63,368 bases of DNA from Planctomycetota bacterium (GTDB lineage Bacteria > Planctomycetota > UBA1135 > GCA-002686595), in NCBI GenBank assembly GCA_002686265.1, contig NZBA01000086.1, forward strand, positions 1-63,368, in the 5' to 3' direction. The position numbers were made by a program, and so were the translations under genes. The notes under the pieces were generated by a model. That model was not told where the DNA came from and searched no databases. It was given only the letters and a program-made list of their open reading frames with translations. Position 1 is the stretch's first letter, and the number at the start of each line of letters is the position of its first letter. Shown one piece after another: positions 7,694 to 16,585 of this stretch.

Positions 7694-9177
7694 AACTGAA
7701 ACACACACCGGGTGACTTCCGAGTGCGCGAGCTCCTCGACCCCGACTGCCTGCGGCGCACGGGACGGCACCGCGTCTACCTCGTCACCAAGCGCAAGTTG
7801 ACCTCCCTCGAGGCCGCGGCCTTGCTCGCCGACGCCTGCGGCGTCGAGGCCGGTGACGTGAGCCTCGCCGGTCTGAAGGACCGGCAGGGAGTCACGAGCC
7901 AGCACATGAGCGTGCGCGGCGGACGCAGCGTGCGGATCGACCGCCCGGAGTTCTCCGTGCGGCCGGTGGGGTTCGCCTCGGAGGCCCTCGTGGCCGAGCA
8001 CAGCCTCGGGAACGGGTTCCGCATTCGCGTGCGGGACCTCGAGTCCGCCGCGGTCTTGCGCCTGAAGGCCCAGGAGTCTTCCGTGTCTCGCATCGGCTTG
8101 CCCAACTACTTCGACGAGCAACGCTTTGGGAATCTGCGCCACGGGCAAGGTTGGATTGCAAAGGAGTTGATGCTCGGGCGCAGCGAGAAGGCCATGCGCG
8201 CCCTGCTCACCTCGCGCTCGCGTTGGGACGACCCTCGCACGGATGCGTTCAAGCGCGGCCTGGACGGCGCCTGGGGCGACTGGTCGACCTGCCGGGACAT
8301 CGCGGGCCGCTTCGGCGCCCACCACTCGCTCTTCGCGCACCTCAAGCGTCGGCCCGACGACTTCGTGGGCGCGTTTCGGCACGTCTCGACGCGCATCCGC
8401 CTGATCCACCTGTACGCGTTCCAGTCGACGATCTGGAACCGGGCCGTGGCGCGCTGGGTGTTCGAGCGCAGCGGCGGGGGAAACGCCTTCGCCGCCGATG
8501 GGATCGACGGCCCGCTGGTGTTCCCGACCGACGACGTCGCCGAGGCGACGGCCCAGGAGACCTTCCCGCTGCCGGGCCCGGGCCTCGACAACGTCCCCGA
8601 GGGTCCCGTGCGCAGCCTGCTGGAGGACGTTCTCGCCGGCGAGGGCATGGTGGCCGATCAGCTCCGGCTCGATCTGCCGGGGATGCGGCTCAAGGGTGAG
8701 CCGCGGGCTCTCTGGCTGCGACCGGAGCGCCTGCGCGTGCGCGCCCCCGAGCGAGTGGTGGAGCGCGGCCGCAAGGCGAGCGCCCTGCTCGAGTTCGAGC
8801 TCGGCCGGGGTTCATACGCCACCATGGTCGTGCGGCGTTTGACCGCGCCCCACCGCGAGATCGACCCGCGCGCCTTGAGTGGCGGGAGCGTCCTGCGCCG
8901 CGGCGGCGACGGTGGCCGCGATGGAACGCACGGCCGAGGCGAGGCGCGGGGAGGGCATCGCCAAGGTCATCATGGAGGCCGATCCGCCGGTCGCCGATCG
9001 GGCGGCGGTGGGCGTGACGAACACTCCGGCGGAGGCCGGCGCGGCGGACGTCGGCCGGGCGGTGGTCGGCACGACAAACGTTCGGGCGGTCGCGGACAGG
9101 ACGGTCGCCGTTCGGGTGGAAGACGGGATGGGGATCACCCCCCAGGCGCGGGCGATCGCGTTGATCGCGGGAGCTGA
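7690..9177 (+). CDS. truD: tRNA pseudouridine(13) synthase TruD with long Gly/Arg/His-rich tail
   Basis: The first ~397 residues are a TruD enzyme: LAGLKDRQGVTSQ with catalytic Asp64, the conserved FRVREL near the N terminus, the NYFDEQRFGNLRHGQGW motif, and an inserted TRUD domain (VFPTDDVAEAT to LRLDLPGMRLKGEPRAL). TruD makes pseudouridine 13 in tRNA-Glu. From about residue 398 to 495 the chain becomes almost purely G, R, H, S and D (RGGDGGRDGTHGRGEARGG and similar), like RGG-type RNA-binding tails. The frame stays open through the tail to 9177. I judge the tail real because composition changes at a single point without a frameshift. Confidence 0.93.
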   Translation: MKLKHTPGDFRVRELLDPDCLRRTGRHRVYLVTKRKLTSLEAAALLADACGVEAGDVSLAGLKDRQGVTSQHMSVRGGRSVRIDRPEFSVRPVGFASEALVAEHSLGNGFRIRVRDLESAAVLRLKAQESSVSRIGLPNYFDEQRFGNLRHGQGWIAKELMLGRSEKAMRALLTSRSRWDDPRTDAFKRGLDGAWGDWSTCRDIAGRFGAHHSLFAHLKRRPDDFVGAFRHVSTRIRLIHLYAFQSTIWNRAVARWVFERSGGGNAFAADGIDGPLVFPTDDVAEATAQETFPLPGPGLDNVPEGPVRSLLEDVLAGEGMVADQLRLDLPGMRLKGEPRALWLRPERLRVRAPERVVERGRKASALLEFELGRGSYATMVVRRLTAPHREIDPRALSGGSVLRRGGDGGRDGTHGRGEARGGHRQGHHGGRSAGRRSGGGGRDEHSGGGRRGGRRPGGGRHDKRSGGRGQDGRRSGGRRDGDHPPGAGDRVDRGS

Positions 9178-9206
9178 GGCGACCCTGGGGACGGGGAGAG
9201 GCCGAG

Positions 9207-9215
9207 TGCTATGAT
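9207..9215 (+). promoter_or_regulatory. Extended -10 (TGCTATGAT) directly before the SGNH gene
   Basis: TGnTATGAT ends six bases before the GTG at 9221. With the usual 6-7 base distance from -10 to transcription start, the message would begin at or within a base of the start codon, so it may be leaderless. No convincing -35. Confidence 0.5.
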
Positions 9216-9220
9216 CCGGC

Positions 9221-10816
9221 GTGGCTCGGGAACAAACTGACACCGCGACCGCTGAGCGCGGTGCGCCGGAGTCGAGGCCGCGGGGAGGGCGGGCGCTCAT
9301 CCGGCTGGCGATCCTCGCGGGCTGCGCGGCGCTCTCGATCCTGTCTCTCAGGACGACCGCGTTCCAAGCCGCCGGTCTCGAGTACGAGGTCGGAGGGAAC
9401 TTCGACCTCGTACTCTGGGCACTCTACGCCTGCTCTGCCGCGGGCGTGGGTGCCGTGGGATTTCAGTTGGTCGGCGCCGGCCGCGGGGGCCGCGCCGCGG
9501 CTGGCCCCGGCCTGTGGCGCTTCACGTTCTGCGCGACCGTGGCTTTTCTGGTCCTGAACGCGGTTCACTTCCAGCCCTACCGCCCTCTCAACACCTTGAT
9601 GGCGGCCGGCCTGGCGGCCGGCTTCCTGGTGCTTGCGATCGTGATGGGCGGGCTGCTCGTCACTCCGAGCCGGGCTCGCCTGTTGCGGCCGATCGACCTC
9701 CTGCTCACCAGCCTGTGCGTCGCTCTCGTCCTCGGAGAGCTCGGACTGCGCGCCTTTGACGCTGTCCATCCGACCCAGATCCTCGCGGGAGTGGACACGA
9801 TCGCCGGCGATCGGCTGGCCGGTAAACGTCTCCGGCCGGGGGCATTGCGCTTCGCGTTTCCGGCGAACTCCCGTGGTGACTTCGATCACGAGTACAACGG
9901 GCGCGAGGCGGACAGTCGCCTCGTCGTCACGATCGCGGACTCCTACAGCACAGGGGCCGTGCCCTTCCCCCTGCACTTCACCTCGGTCGCAGAGCGCGAA
10001 CTCGAGGATGCAAACGTCGTCGTCTACAACATGGGCTCGCCCGGTGTGGGACCGCCTGAGTACCTCTACATGCTGACCGAGGAGGCGCTCGCCATGCGGC
10101 CGGACCTCGTCGTGATCTGCCTCTTCGTAGGCAACGACATCGTCGTTGCCGATCCCACGTGGCGGGAGCTGGCTGGCCGCTGGGCTCTGGACCGCGACCA
10201 CCTCTACACGACCAGGCTCGTCACGCGTCTCGGCCGGCTGTCCGCGGAGCGCGGACGAGCCTCCGCCGAGGGGGCCGGGGCTGGGCACGTTCAAGGTGAG
10301 CACGCCGCTGTGGACGGTATCGTCGATACCACAGCGAAGGCGATGACGGAGTTTCCCTGGACCGCCGACGTGACCCTGGAGCGTCCCACCTTCTCGATCA
10401 CCGGCTTCGAGCAGCTCGAGATCGGTCGGGCTCGGCAGGTCTGTCTCACCGAGAAGGGACTCGAACGGGGACTGAGGAAGTACATGACGACCATGACCGA
10501 GGCGGCCGGTGACACGCCAATCGTCTTCCTCCTGATCCCCGACGAGTATCAGGTCGAGGACGCAGTCTGGAACATGGTCAGGGCGCCGATTGCCGAGCGG
10601 ATGGACCGCTTTCAGCCTCAGCGTGTCCTCGAACTCTGGGGGGAGGAGCTGGGCCTGGAGATCATCGATCTCCTACCCGAGTTCCTCGCCGTCGAGCCTC
10701 TCGAGGACGGTCGCCGCCACCTCTACCACTACCGGGATTCCCACTGGAATACGCGCGGGAATCGCCTGGGGGGCGAGATCCTGGCGCGCGAAGTGCGCCG
10801 CATGCTCTCGCTCTGA
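9221..10816 (+). CDS. Membrane protein with C-terminal SGNH hydrolase-like domain
   Basis: 531 aa. The N-terminal third has four or five hydrophobic segments (about residues 25-170). The C-terminal part is an SGNH/GDSL-like domain: block I VVTIADSYSTG with nucleophile candidate Ser241, block II VYNMGSPGVGPPEY, block III ICLFVGNDI, and block V YRDSHWNTRGN with Asp506 and His508. Families with this arrangement act as esterases or acyltransferases on polysaccharides (compare AlgJ/AlgX). The substrate is unknown; the membrane part suggests an envelope or exopolysaccharide target. Confidence 0.8.
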   Translation: MAREQTDTATAERGAPESRPRGGRALIRLAILAGCAALSILSLRTTAFQAAGLEYEVGGNFDLVLWALYACSAAGVGAVGFQLVGAGRGGRAAAGPGLWRFTFCATVAFLVLNAVHFQPYRPLNTLMAAGLAAGFLVLAIVMGGLLVTPSRARLLRPIDLLLTSLCVALVLGELGLRAFDAVHPTQILAGVDTIAGDRLAGKRLRPGALRFAFPANSRGDFDHEYNGREADSRLVVTIADSYSTGAVPFPLHFTSVAERELEDANVVVYNMGSPGVGPPEYLYMLTEEALAMRPDLVVICLFVGNDIVVADPTWRELAGRWALDRDHLYTTRLVTRLGRLSAERGRASAEGAGAGHVQGEHAAVDGIVDTTAKAMTEFPWTADVTLERPTFSITGFEQLEIGRARQVCLTEKGLERGLRKYMTTMTEAAGDTPIVFLLIPDEYQVEDAVWNMVRAPIAERMDRFQPQRVLELWGEELGLEIIDLLPEFLAVEPLEDGRRHLYHYRDSHWNTRGNRLGGEILAREVRRMLSL

Positions 10817-10832
10817 CCGCGCCGCGGCCGGT

Positions 10833-11732
10833 TCAGCGGGGCGGCTGGCCCCCGTTCGCGGCGTGGGCATCGAAGTCGTCCAAGAGGCGCGCGAGATCAG
10901 CGGCGAAGGCCTCACCGAGGAATGCGCGCGCTTCCAGGTTGGCTCCCCCCCGTTTCCGATCGAGGCGCGTCACCCACCCCTCGAAGAAGGCGAGCAGCGC
11001 CGCCCGGCGGGTCTCGAGGGCTTCGTCCTGCAACAGGGCGTCGGCGAGGCGGAGGGTCTTCTCGTGTCCGGGGTCGATGGTTCCCATGGCCTGCAGGGCC
11101 GTTCGGCGTTCGAGCGCGGTCGGCGCCCGGGCCAGGGCCCTGAGCAGTCCCAGGACGCTCTGCGCCCTCTCGCCCATGGCGCCCAAGGCCCAGGCCGCGA
11201 GCAAGCGCGAACTCGGGTTCTCGTCCCACAGCAGCTTCCCGAGGGGCTCGACGGCAGGGGATCCGAAGCGCGAGAGGAGGTGCGCCGCGGACTGCCGCGC
11301 CTTCGCTGACGGGTCGCCCACGATCTCGATCAGGAGCTCCACCGCTTCCTCGGGACGGTTGAGGAGAACGCCCTCGCAGAGCTGACGCGATACCTCGTCT
11401 TCGGCGCTCAACCCATCGAAGATGTCGACCACAAGGGCGATGTCAGCGGGTGCGATCTGGCGCGCCGACTCCCGCGCGATTCCCTGTAGGTGCGGTTCCG
11501 CCGCGCCCACAATGCGGAGCAGGGCGCGCAGCGTGAGCTCGAGGTCATCTGTGTCACAGTGGCGCAGGGCGTAGGCGGCCGTGATGCGTTGTTCCGGGCT
11601 GCCCTTGGTCAGATCCCCGATCCACTCCTTGGCCGTGCGCGTGCGTGGGAGAAGCAAGGCGGGCAGCGCCAGGGAAACGATCCCCACGCCCAACAGCACC
11701 CAACAGCGTCTCTCGCTCCTGCTCGCTCCCAT
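10833..11732 (-). CDS. Membrane-anchored HEAT-repeat protein
   Basis: 299 aa from the ATG at 11732 (MGASRSERRCWVLLG). One N-terminal membrane helix (VGIVSLALPALLLP) is followed by alpha-helical HEAT/PBS-lyase-type repeats, for example SPEQRITAAYALRHCDTDDL, SAKARQSAAHLLSRFGSPAV and NPSSRLLAAWALGAMGERA. Such repeats form protein-binding scaffolds; no enzymatic motif is present. An upstream in-frame ATG at 11783 would add 17 residues but overlaps the intergenic repeat. It converges with the SGNH gene, with 16 bases between stops. Confidence 0.75.
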   Translation of the reverse strand: MGASRSERRCWVLLGVGIVSLALPALLLPRTRTAKEWIGDLTKGSPEQRITAAYALRHCDTDDLELTLRALLRIVGAAEPHLQGIARESARQIAPADIALVVDIFDGLSAEDEVSRQLCEGVLLNRPEEAVELLIEIVGDPSAKARQSAAHLLSRFGSPAVEPLGKLLWDENPSSRLLAAWALGAMGERAQSVLGLLRALARAPTALERRTALQAMGTIDPGHEKTLRLADALLQDEALETRRAALLAFFEGWVTRLDRKRGGANLEARAFLGEAFAADLARLLDDFDAHAANGGQPPR

Positions 11733-11784
11733 GGATTCGGCGCCAAGCTTCGAAGTGCTCGTCTCGCGCGCACATCCTAGCAAC

Positions 11785-11850
11785 CCGTTGATAGAGGGCC
11801 GTAGCGAGAGGAGGGCATCTTCGTCGCTGCAAGGAGGGGCGAAGTCGTAG
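11785..11850 (-). repeat. Dispersed intergenic repeat, copy B (inverted relative to copy A)
   Basis: The reverse complement contains AGCGACGAAGATG and TCTCGCTACGGCCCT, as at 5816-5881. It lies between the HEAT gene and mtnP. Together the copies bracket about 5.9 kb holding hpt, the RluA-type gene, truD, the SGNH gene and the HEAT gene. Confidence 0.75.
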
Positions 11851-11980
11851 TCGGACGTTCCTCAACGGGCCGTTGGCCAGAATGGATGGAGCGTGCCCGG
11901 GCACCGATCTGGAATCCGGCTCGGACGCCGCTAGGCTTGGGCGCCCCCGCGGGTCGGTCCCGCACTTTGAAGGAACCACG

Positions 11981-12844
11981 ATGAGCCAACAGCACGTAGT
12001 CGGCGTCATGGGAGGCTCGGGCCTCTATGACATGGACGGACTCGAGGACCTCGGCGAGGTGGACCTCTCCACCCCGTTCGGCGCTCCCAGCGACGCCTTC
12101 CTCACCGGGCGGCTGGGGGATGTCTCGATGGTGTTCCTGCCGCGCCACGGCCGCGGCCACCGCATCAGTCCGACCGAGATCAACTTTCGCGCCAACATCT
12201 GGGGCATGAAGAAACTCGGAGTCTCGCGCATCCTATCGATCTCGGCTGTGGGTTCCATGCGCGAGGAGATCGTGCCCGGGGACTTCGTACTCGTCGATCA
12301 GTTCCTCGACCGCACGCGACACAGGCCGGACACCTTCTTCAGCGATGGCGTCGTGGCTCATGTCGCCCTTGCTGATCCGATCTGTGAGCAGCTGCGCCAG
12401 ATCCTGCTCACGGCCGCCGCGCAACTCGACGTGACCGTCCACGACGGCGGGACGTACCTCAACATGGAGGGGCCGCAGTTCTCCACGCGCGCGGAGTCGC
12501 TCCTCTATCGCTCTTGGGGCGTCGACGTGATCGGTATGACGAACCTGCAGGAGGCGCGCCTCGCCCGCGAGGCGGAAATCTGCTACTCGACCGTTGCGAT
12601 GGCCACGGACTACGACTGCTGGCACGAGGGACACGACGACGTCAGTGTCGAGACCGTCATCGAGACCGTGCACATGAACGTCAACAGCGCCCGGAATCTG
12701 ATCCGCGCCGCCGCGCCCCTGGCCGCGAGCATGGGCGAGACGCCTTGCGAGAGCGCCCTGGCCCATGCGATCATGACCGCGCCGGAGGCGATCTCGCCGG
12801 AGGCTCGACTGCGCCTCGAGCTGCTGATCAACAAGTACGTGTGA
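11981..12844 (+). CDS. mtnP: S-methyl-5'-thioadenosine phosphorylase
   Basis: Phosphorolyses methylthioadenosine (a by-product of polyamine synthesis) to adenine and methylthioribose-1-phosphate. Family motifs: VMGGSGLYD at the start, PRHGRGHRISPTEINFRAN, SAVGSMREEIVPGDFV, MEGPQFSTRAES, IGMTNLQEARLAREAE and MATDYDCWHEGH with the purine-binding Asp. 287 aa, standard for MTAP. The ATG at 11981 follows AAGGAACCACG, a plausible ribosome binding site. Purine nucleoside phosphorylase is the nearest alternative; TDYDCWH favours MTAP. Confidence 0.92.
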   Translation: MSQQHVVGVMGGSGLYDMDGLEDLGEVDLSTPFGAPSDAFLTGRLGDVSMVFLPRHGRGHRISPTEINFRANIWGMKKLGVSRILSISAVGSMREEIVPGDFVLVDQFLDRTRHRPDTFFSDGVVAHVALADPICEQLRQILLTAAAQLDVTVHDGGTYLNMEGPQFSTRAESLLYRSWGVDVIGMTNLQEARLAREAEICYSTVAMATDYDCWHEGHDDVSVETVIETVHMNVNSARNLIRAAAPLAASMGETPCESALAHAIMTAPEAISPEARLRLELLINKYV

Positions 12845-12872
12845 GCGTGCGAGACGCCGCCGTGGCCTACCC

Positions 12873-14078
12873 ATGGCGACCCTCCCCCGATCGCTACCTC
12901 GGAGCTCTCCTCCCGCGAGCTCGTTCCTGCCGATCGCGGGCGCTCTCGGGCTCCTGACGGGCGCCTGCGTCGGGCTCGACCTGCCGCCGCCCGAGGAGCT
13001 GTTCGTTGGCCTCGCATACACGGATCCCGCTCTCCACCCCGACGCTCCCCGTGTCTTGATCGCACCGACCGGCCCGGCGCGCTTCGCCGGGGCGCTGCTC
13101 GCGCGCTTCGACACGCGGGAGAGCGCGGCCCGCGCCCGCGCGCTGGCCGTGGCCGGCGGCGACGGCGCGGCGGCCCTCGACCAGCTCGCGGTGGTCCTCG
13201 CCGGGGCCGGCTTCGGCGCTCTGGCGGGATTGGGCCTCGAAGACTCGGGGACCGCAGGGGGCGCCCCGCGAACACTCGCCGCCACCCTCGAAGGTGCCAC
13301 CCGATCCCACGAGGCCGTGCTGCTCGTCGCGCACCTGAGGGGCGCGGGGAACCCGGACGGCCCGAACAACGCTCGCGGCGCGGCGGGACAGGCGGGGGTT
13401 GCCTTGGCCTTGGCCGAGGCCCTCGAGGCAGGCGAGCTCGAGGTTCCCGCCCGCTCCCTCGTCTTCCTCTGGTGCGAGGATGCGGCGGCGAGCCACGCCT
13501 GGCTGGCGCGTGGCAGCCACTATGTTTCCGCTGCCGTCTTCAGCCGGCTCGCTCCGGAACCCGACGCGGCCGCGACTGCGAGCATGGAACGCGACCTCGA
13601 CCCCGGAGCCGCGGGGGGCTCGATGGGAACCCCCGAGCGCCCGCGCCCCGATGGCCTGGCCGTGGTGGCGCGCTGCGCCCTGGCGGATGTCGCGGGGCTG
13701 GTCGGCGGGTGGCGGACCTCTGAAGCCCCTTTCGCCGGCGCGGGCGAGCGGCGGCCTTTCATCACGGTAGGCGTGCCGACGGTCCTCTTCCGTGCTGCTG
13801 CCGAAGAAGGCACGGCAGCCGCCGGTGACCGCGGGCAGGACGTGACCCGCGAGAATCTGCGGCGCACCTGCGTCGCCGCGGGCGCGACCGCCCTGGCCCT
13901 GGCCGACCCCGTTCCGGCGGATCTGGAACGCTACCTCCTGACCAACCGCGAGGAGCTTGACTTGCGCGTCCGCGACGCCCTAGAGGCGGAGGACGGAGCC
14001 CTTGCGGAGCGCTGGCGCGACTGGTGCACCGGCGTGCGCCATTGGTTCAGGGCCCTGTGCCTGGATCGACCGGAGTGA
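12873..14078 (+). CDS. Degenerate M28-type peptidase paralogue, probably inactive
   Basis: 401 aa with a signal or lipoprotein-like start (PIAGALGLLTGAC). It is a shorter paralogue of the peptidase at 16586-18268: the C-terminal stretch ADPVPADLERYLLTNREEL matches ADPRPADLERYLTSLEFER there, and GGWRTSEAPF matches GGWTTSENPW. The metal site is lost: the bridging Asp of GDNASG is Asn (PNNARG, Asn165), and GSDHDVF and YTYHTGLD are replaced by unrelated residues. The first His (AHLRG, His154) remains. The gene is intact with no stops, so a non-catalytic role is more likely than recent decay. Confidence 0.7.
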   Translation: MATLPRSLPRSSPPASSFLPIAGALGLLTGACVGLDLPPPEELFVGLAYTDPALHPDAPRVLIAPTGPARFAGALLARFDTRESAARARALAVAGGDGAAALDQLAVVLAGAGFGALAGLGLEDSGTAGGAPRTLAATLEGATRSHEAVLLVAHLRGAGNPDGPNNARGAAGQAGVALALAEALEAGELEVPARSLVFLWCEDAAASHAWLARGSHYVSAAVFSRLAPEPDAAATASMERDLDPGAAGGSMGTPERPRPDGLAVVARCALADVAGLVGGWRTSEAPFAGAGERRPFITVGVPTVLFRAAAEEGTAAAGDRGQDVTRENLRRTCVAAGATALALADPVPADLERYLLTNREELDLRVRDALEAEDGALAERWRDWCTGVRHWFRALCLDRPE

Positions 14079-14085
14079 CGGACCG

Positions 14086-16413
14086 CTAGCGGAACGCGGC
14101 GCAGCGGTCGCAGCCGCAGTGTCGGTGGATGAGGGGCTCCTCCCCCTGTTCGGGAGTTTTCCCGGCCACGTAGCCCAGCTTGGCCAGCTCCCGCATCAGC
14201 TCGTGGTCCTGGCTGACCCGCTCCAGCCAGTCGAGCTCGCGAGGCCGGACGAGCCAGCCGACCAGACCCGTCCACAGGCGTCTCGCGATCTCCGGCTCGG
14301 CCTCCACGAGCGAGCGTTCGCACCCCGGATCGTCCGCCAGCCGGTAGAGCTCGACCTGATGGCGCGGGAAATGCCCGGTTCCGTAGGAGGGCTTGTGCTC
14401 GCGCAAGTGCAGCACGAGGTGCCAGCCGTTCCAGGTGATCGAGGCGGCCTCCCTGTGCGCCGCGAGGGTGTAGCGCGGGCGGCGGTCCGCCTCTCCTTCC
14501 AGAGAGTCCAGGAGGCTGCGGCCGGGGAACTCGCCGGGGGGCGCGCCCGCCAGCTCCAGCAGGGTCGCGCCGAGGTCGATCTGGCGTACCGGGGTCTCCA
14601 CGCGCGTCCCCGCCGGCGCGGCGGGCCAAGCGAGCACCAAGGGGACGTGGATCGTGTCGGGGTAGAGGCCGCCGTGGTCGTAGTAGATTCCGTGGGCGCC
14701 GAAGGACTCGCCGTGGTCGGCCGTGACCGCCGCGATCCCGCTCGCGATGCGCGGTAGCTCCAGGAGTCGACCGAGCTCGTGGTCGAGGTAGGAGACCTCG
14801 CCGCGGTAGAGCGCCCCGGGATAGGCGGGATCGCGCAGACCCTCGAACTGAGGCGGCATTCCCATTTGCGGCAGGCCGTCGGCCGGCAGGGCCGGGTCGA
14901 AGGCATCGCGTCCGGCGGGCCAGTAGCGCTCCAGGAACGGCTCGGGAGGGGCGTAGGGCCCGTGGGCGTCGAACAGGTGCAGCCAAACGAAGATCGGCAC
15001 ACCCTTGACGTCGTCGAGCCAGCCCCTGACGAAGTCGATCGTCGGCTCCGCGTCCCGCGCTTGGTTGGGCGAGGCCATGCGCGCGAATCCCTGGCCGAGG
15101 CCGCTCGTCGCGTGCTCGAGATGGCGCGCGCTCGTCGCCGCGAGGGTCATGTAGCCCGCGCGGGCGAACTCCTCGGCGAGGGTCGGGGCCTTGTCGGAGA
15201 GGGCGCTGTAGTTGTTGGTGATCCCCGTCTCGCGCGGGCTCGTGGCCGTCATCAGCGCGATGTGGGAGGGATTGGTGACGTTCGTCGAGCTGAAGCAGTC
15301 CTCGAACAGAACGCCGCGCGCCGCGAGCGCGTCTAGGGCTGGCGTCTCGACCTCCACGCCCATTCCGGAGGCCCCGAGGTGGTCCGCGCGGTGCGTGTCG
15401 GAAGTGACCAGGAGCACCGTCGCAGGCGCGCTGGAGCGCTGGGCGAGGATGGGAACGGCGAGGGCCACCAAGGTCTCCGTCGGGGCATCGACGAGCTCGA
15501 AGCGCAGGCGCACGGAATCCCCCGGGATGCTCGCCAGGTCCATCTGCGCCGACTTCCAGCGGTCGTCTCCGAAGACCGGAAGAGGCAGATCGAGCTCCGT
15601 GCGAACACCGCGCTCGTTTTCACCGGCCACCAGCAGGCGTCCGGGATTCCCCTTCAGGGCGAGGGGATGGGGAATGGCGAGGCTGAGGATCAGGTGCGCG
15701 CCCTCGCCGACCCGGGTCTCGGCGAGCAACGGGCTTCCCGCGGCCAGAGCTACGGCGCGGCGCGCTTCGCCGCCGCTCTCCACCAGCTGGGGAGGTCCCG
15801 TGGAGGGAGGCAGGAGGCTCTCGCGCGAGAGGTCGACCAGGCTCACGCCGCGGCGCAGGCTGACCGGCCCGTCGCCGAGGAAGGAGAGCACGAGCTGATC
15901 GAAGGGCTCGTCGTGACGGTGGAGCTGTGGCAAGGCGATCTCGATCGTCTTCGGCTCGAGGCTACGGCCCACGGGCACCAGCTTGGAGTTGAGGGTCCCC
16001 CAGCCATCGCGCACCAGGTGCGCCGAGACGTGGTGCGCCTGCCAGGTCGACAGCTCCAACGCGATCAGGTCGATTCCGCGTGGATCGATCGGTCCGGGAA
16101 TGAGCACCCGCTTGCGCCGCGCCTCGCGCAGCAGGAGGCTGGGAGTTCCGTCGGCTCCGCCGGGGCGCAGCGCCCCGGTCCCCTCGGGGACCTTCCAGGC
16201 GTCGAGCTCGGCGGGCAGCCCGAGGAACACGATGCGCGGCGGTCGACCGGCCGGGGCGGCCTCGTCGAGCGGGACGAGTTCCAGGGGCCAAGCCCCCGTC
16301 GTGGGGACGGGCGGCGTGTTGTCGGCGGGGTCGTTACCACCGCAGGCGCTCGAGGTGAGCGCCAGGGCGACCCCGGCGAGCGTGGAAACGGAGGAGCGCG
16401 GAGAGGAGTTCAT
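14086..16413 (-). CDS. Sulfatase-type hydrolase lipoprotein
   Basis: 775 aa from the ATG at 16413. Lipobox TSSAC near residue 24. A non-catalytic beta-rich N-terminal half (to about 345) precedes an alkaline-phosphatase-superfamily sulfatase domain: LLVTSDTHRADHLG (metal-binding Asp), NVTNPSHIALMT and TADHGESFGAHG (second metal-site Asp-His). The nucleophile position of CxPxR is Thr380 (T-N-P-S-H), so no formylglycine Cys or Ser is present and the Arg is His. C-terminal Cys-rich HRHCGCDRCAAFR is unusual. Substrate unknown. It converges on the degenerate M28 gene, eight bases apart. Confidence 0.85.
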   Translation of the reverse strand: MNSSPRSSVSTLAGVALALTSSACGGNDPADNTPPVPTTGAWPLELVPLDEAAPAGRPPRIVFLGLPAELDAWKVPEGTGALRPGGADGTPSLLLREARRKRVLIPGPIDPRGIDLIALELSTWQAHHVSAHLVRDGWGTLNSKLVPVGRSLEPKTIEIALPQLHRHDEPFDQLVLSFLGDGPVSLRRGVSLVDLSRESLLPPSTGPPQLVESGGEARRAVALAAGSPLLAETRVGEGAHLILSLAIPHPLALKGNPGRLLVAGENERGVRTELDLPLPVFGDDRWKSAQMDLASIPGDSVRLRFELVDAPTETLVALAVPILAQRSSAPATVLLVTSDTHRADHLGASGMGVEVETPALDALAARGVLFEDCFSSTNVTNPSHIALMTATSPRETGITNNYSALSDKAPTLAEEFARAGYMTLAATSARHLEHATSGLGQGFARMASPNQARDAEPTIDFVRGWLDDVKGVPIFVWLHLFDAHGPYAPPEPFLERYWPAGRDAFDPALPADGLPQMGMPPQFEGLRDPAYPGALYRGEVSYLDHELGRLLELPRIASGIAAVTADHGESFGAHGIYYDHGGLYPDTIHVPLVLAWPAAPAGTRVETPVRQIDLGATLLELAGAPPGEFPGRSLLDSLEGEADRRPRYTLAAHREAASITWNGWHLVLHLREHKPSYGTGHFPRHQVELYRLADDPGCERSLVEAEPEIARRLWTGLVGWLVRPRELDWLERVSQDHELMRELAKLGYVAGKTPEQGEEPLIHRHCGCDRCAAFR

Positions 16414-16585
16414 GGCGTCGGGCGGACAGGGAGAGGATACGACATGGACTGGGATCGCTCTTGCCCCGACCCCCCTCGCGGGGTCGGAATCGGCGAGAAC
16501 CGAGCCGACCTTTGTCGGCGGCCGTACCGATAGGCGATACTGGCGCGCCGCGGTTCGGCCTCCCGGAGGCCGTACCGGGCCAGTA

